Position numbers and translations under genes: made by a program
Assembly (NCBI GenBank): GCA_946406145.1
Contig: CAMJJL010000005.1
Location: forward strand, 1-61,038
Source: an uncultured Clostridia bacterium
GTDB taxonomy: Bacteria; Bacillota; Clostridia; Oscillospirales; Acutalibacteraceae
DNA length: 61,038 nucleotides
Direction: 5' to 3'
The notes under the pieces: generated by a model
What the model was told of the DNA's origin: nothing
Seen by the model: only the letters and a program-made list of their open reading frames with translations
Databases searched by the model: none
Part shown: piece by piece, positions 59,713 to 61,038 of the stretch
How positions within the stretch are numbered: the first letter of the stretch is position 1
How the letters are laid out: each line of letters opens with the position of its first letter

Positions 59713-60978
59713 ATGAAAAAAACCGCATTACGTATGCTGTCCCTGCTGATGGCGATCACAATGGCTTTGACGGTCGGCTTGATCGGCGCTTCTTCCGCCG
59801 CAATCGACGATATGGCCGATACCGGCGCGCTCAATGGCTACATGCTCGGTTACATGAGCTGGGGCGTCAAGACGATGGGGCTGGACGTCCTACAGGAAAA
59901 GCTCGAGAAAAGCGGAAAAGCATTGCCCGAGGTCATTGTTGCTGTCATGGACACGGGATTGAATACCTCTAATCGCTATCTCAAAGGTCGTTATATCGAC
60001 GGCTACAACTTCATCAATCAAACAGACGATTATAACGATGACCAATATCACGGAACCGAGGTGTGCGGCGTGATCGCCGACGGTACCTCCTCCAATGTCA
60101 AGGTTATGCCCCTCAAGGTCATGGATGGAAATGGCGACGGCAAGATGCAGGATACCGCCAAAGCCATATACTACGCGCTCGATCACGGCGCGGATGTCAT
60201 CAATCTGAGCTTGAGCGGCGATGATAAAAACCACACCTATCACTCGCTGGATGACGCCATTGCCGAGGCGGTATCCCGTGGAGTGGTCGTGATCGTTGCG
60301 GCAGGCAATCAGGACGGCGACGCGTCGCTCCGCTATCCTGCCAATAAGGACAACGTCATCACGATTACCTCCGTGAATAAAAATAACAAACGCGGTCTGC
60401 TGGCAAATTACGGCTCCGTGATCGACTTTGCTCTGCCGGGCATGAATATTCTTGCGCCGCACAGATCCTTCATGCTGCTCGATTCCGGCACCTCCCTTGC
60501 AGCGCCGCACGCCGCCGCTGCAGCCGCTCTCCTGAAAACCTGGGACAAGAGCCTGAATCAAGCGGAAATCTACGAGATATTCAAGCAGCACGCGGTCGAT
60601 CTCGGCGATAAGGGCTTTGATACGACCTACGGCTGGGGTATGATCGATATGTCGGATTTTGATATCAACGCAACCTATGTCCGTCCGACTGAGCCTCCCG
60701 TACCGACAGAGGCGCCGACAGAAGTTCCCGTCCCCACACAGGCTCCCTGCTCCTACGTGTTGGGTGATGTGGACGGCAACGGCACAGTCAATACGCTCGA
60801 CGTGACCTATCTGATGCGCGCTTTGGCGATGCTGGATACGCCGTTCAGCGAGCAGGAGCTGCTCCGGGGCGACGTCGACCGAAACGGTTCGACCGGCGCA
60901 AACGATGTTGTCCTGATCCGGCAATATCTGGTGCGGATGGCGGTTGCTTATCCGATCGGAGAAGTCGTCACCAACTGA
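59713..60978 (+). CDS. Secreted subtilisin-like serine protease with dockerin
   Basis: A 421-residue exported S8 peptidase. Signal peptide 1-30, then the catalytic triad Asp80 (VAVMDTGLN), His113 (YHGTEVCGV) and Ser261 (SGTSLAAPHAAA), with oxyanion Asn199 (AAGNQ). There is no clear propeptide beyond a ~40-residue stretch. A Pro/Thr linker (about 330-350, TEPPVPTEAPTEVPVPT) joins a type I dockerin with calcium loops DVDGNGTVNTLD and DVDRNGSTGAND. Start ATG 59713 was chosen because AGGTGA is six bases upstream; ATG 59707 is too close. It is the third dockerin protein of the window and, like the CHAP protein, not a glycosidase. Confidence 0.9.
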   Translation: MKKTALRMLSLLMAITMALTVGLIGASSAAIDDMADTGALNGYMLGYMSWGVKTMGLDVLQEKLEKSGKALPEVIVAVMDTGLNTSNRYLKGRYIDGYNFINQTDDYNDDQYHGTEVCGVIADGTSSNVKVMPLKVMDGNGDGKMQDTAKAIYYALDHGADVINLSLSGDDKNHTYHSLDDAIAEAVSRGVVVIVAAGNQDGDASLRYPANKDNVITITSVNKNNKRGLLANYGSVIDFALPGMNILAPHRSFMLLDSGTSLAAPHAAAAAALLKTWDKSLNQAEIYEIFKQHAVDLGDKGFDTTYGWGMIDMSDFDINATYVRPTEPPVPTEAPTEVPVPTQAPCSYVLGDVDGNGTVNTLDVTYLMRALAMLDTPFSEQELLRGDVDRNGSTGANDVVLIRQYLVRMAVAYPIGEVVTN

Positions 60979-60989
60979 ATAGGTTATAC

Positions 60990-61038
60990 TAAGTAGCAAT
61001 AAAAAGCTTTAAAAAGATATTAGCGGAGAATTTCGCAG
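60990..61038 (+). mobile_element. Start of a second MITE-like copy, cut by the window edge
   Basis: TATACTAAGTAGCAATAAAA, then AAGATATTAGCGGAGAATTTCGCAG, matches the left part of the element at 48403 (TACTAAACTC..AAGATATTAGCGAATAATTTCGCA), with a diverged terminal repeat. Confidence 0.45.

Noticed and set aside
59890..60999. 369-residue minus-strand open frame
   Set aside because: It is antisense to the subtilisin-dockerin gene; the catalytic motifs are on the plus strand.

Overview
The window looks like a chromosomal stretch from a Gram-positive, anaerobic gut or rumen clostridium of the Ruminococcus / Oscillospiraceae type. The evidence is three secreted proteins ending in type I dockerins, strong AAAGGAGG-type ribosome binding sites, canonical TTGACA-17-TATAAT promoters, a SigH-like sigma factor, glutamate synthase, and ferredoxin/NAD(P)-type flavin complexes with no respiratory chain. 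The assignment is inferred from gene content. No rRNA, tRNA, CRISPR array or prophage was recognised.

Layout. 1-373: end of an IS3-like element. 486-3239: leftward cluster DUF1858 - trmK - Nif3-like - VanY-type carboxypeptidase. 3462-7193: a large AT-richer leucine-rich-repeat/dockerin protein behind a long structured leader with a terminator. 7418-13781: zinc ribbon, SigH-like factor, ComM-like ATPase, NapH-like ferredoxin, murA, metallo-hydrolase. 13975-17038: rlmH, rqcH and Nudix, with a compact candidate type I toxin-antitoxin locus between rlmH and rqcH (14457-14769). 17273-21422: Na/Pi symporter, AlkD-like protein, thioredoxin system, DtxR regulator. 21580-26631: TetR - MMPL - heptad-repeat export module. 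26906-28370: VTC polyphosphate-polymerase domain protein with a DUF4956 membrane protein. 28523-29233: gene-poor, with a decayed reading frame and folded repeats.

29244-41545 is a leftward block for redox and nitrogen. A NuoE/NuoF/GltD-like three-subunit complex resembles the Sporomusa-type electron-bifurcating transhydrogenase. It is followed by gltB, gltD and pyrG, so NADPH formation, ammonia assimilation and an amide-transfer enzyme lie together. PyrG carries a 20-residue insertion made by a palindromic repeat. Divergent to this block, 41814-47865 holds ssnA, ygfK and a dihydropyrimidinase-like gene, the core trio of the anaerobic purine/urate degradation clusters.

47960-61038: small lipoprotein, histone-like Lys/Ala-rich protein, AEC carrier, WYL regulator, maf, lipid kinase, SGNH hydrolase, glycosyltransferase, CHAP-dockerin protein, degenerate HD protein, DUF5662, cation-efflux protein and a subtilisin-dockerin protein. 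Repeats include a TA-flanked MITE-like element (48403-48560, and the start of a relative at the right edge), a GTCATTGCGAGG palindromic family in at least six places, CCTCCC/GGGAGG repeats and TYAGTGR heptanucleotide arrays.

The strongest candidates for undescribed biology are the convergent toxin/antisense-RNA locus, the structured attenuator-like leader of the LRR-dockerin gene, and the in-frame palindromic insertion in pyrG.
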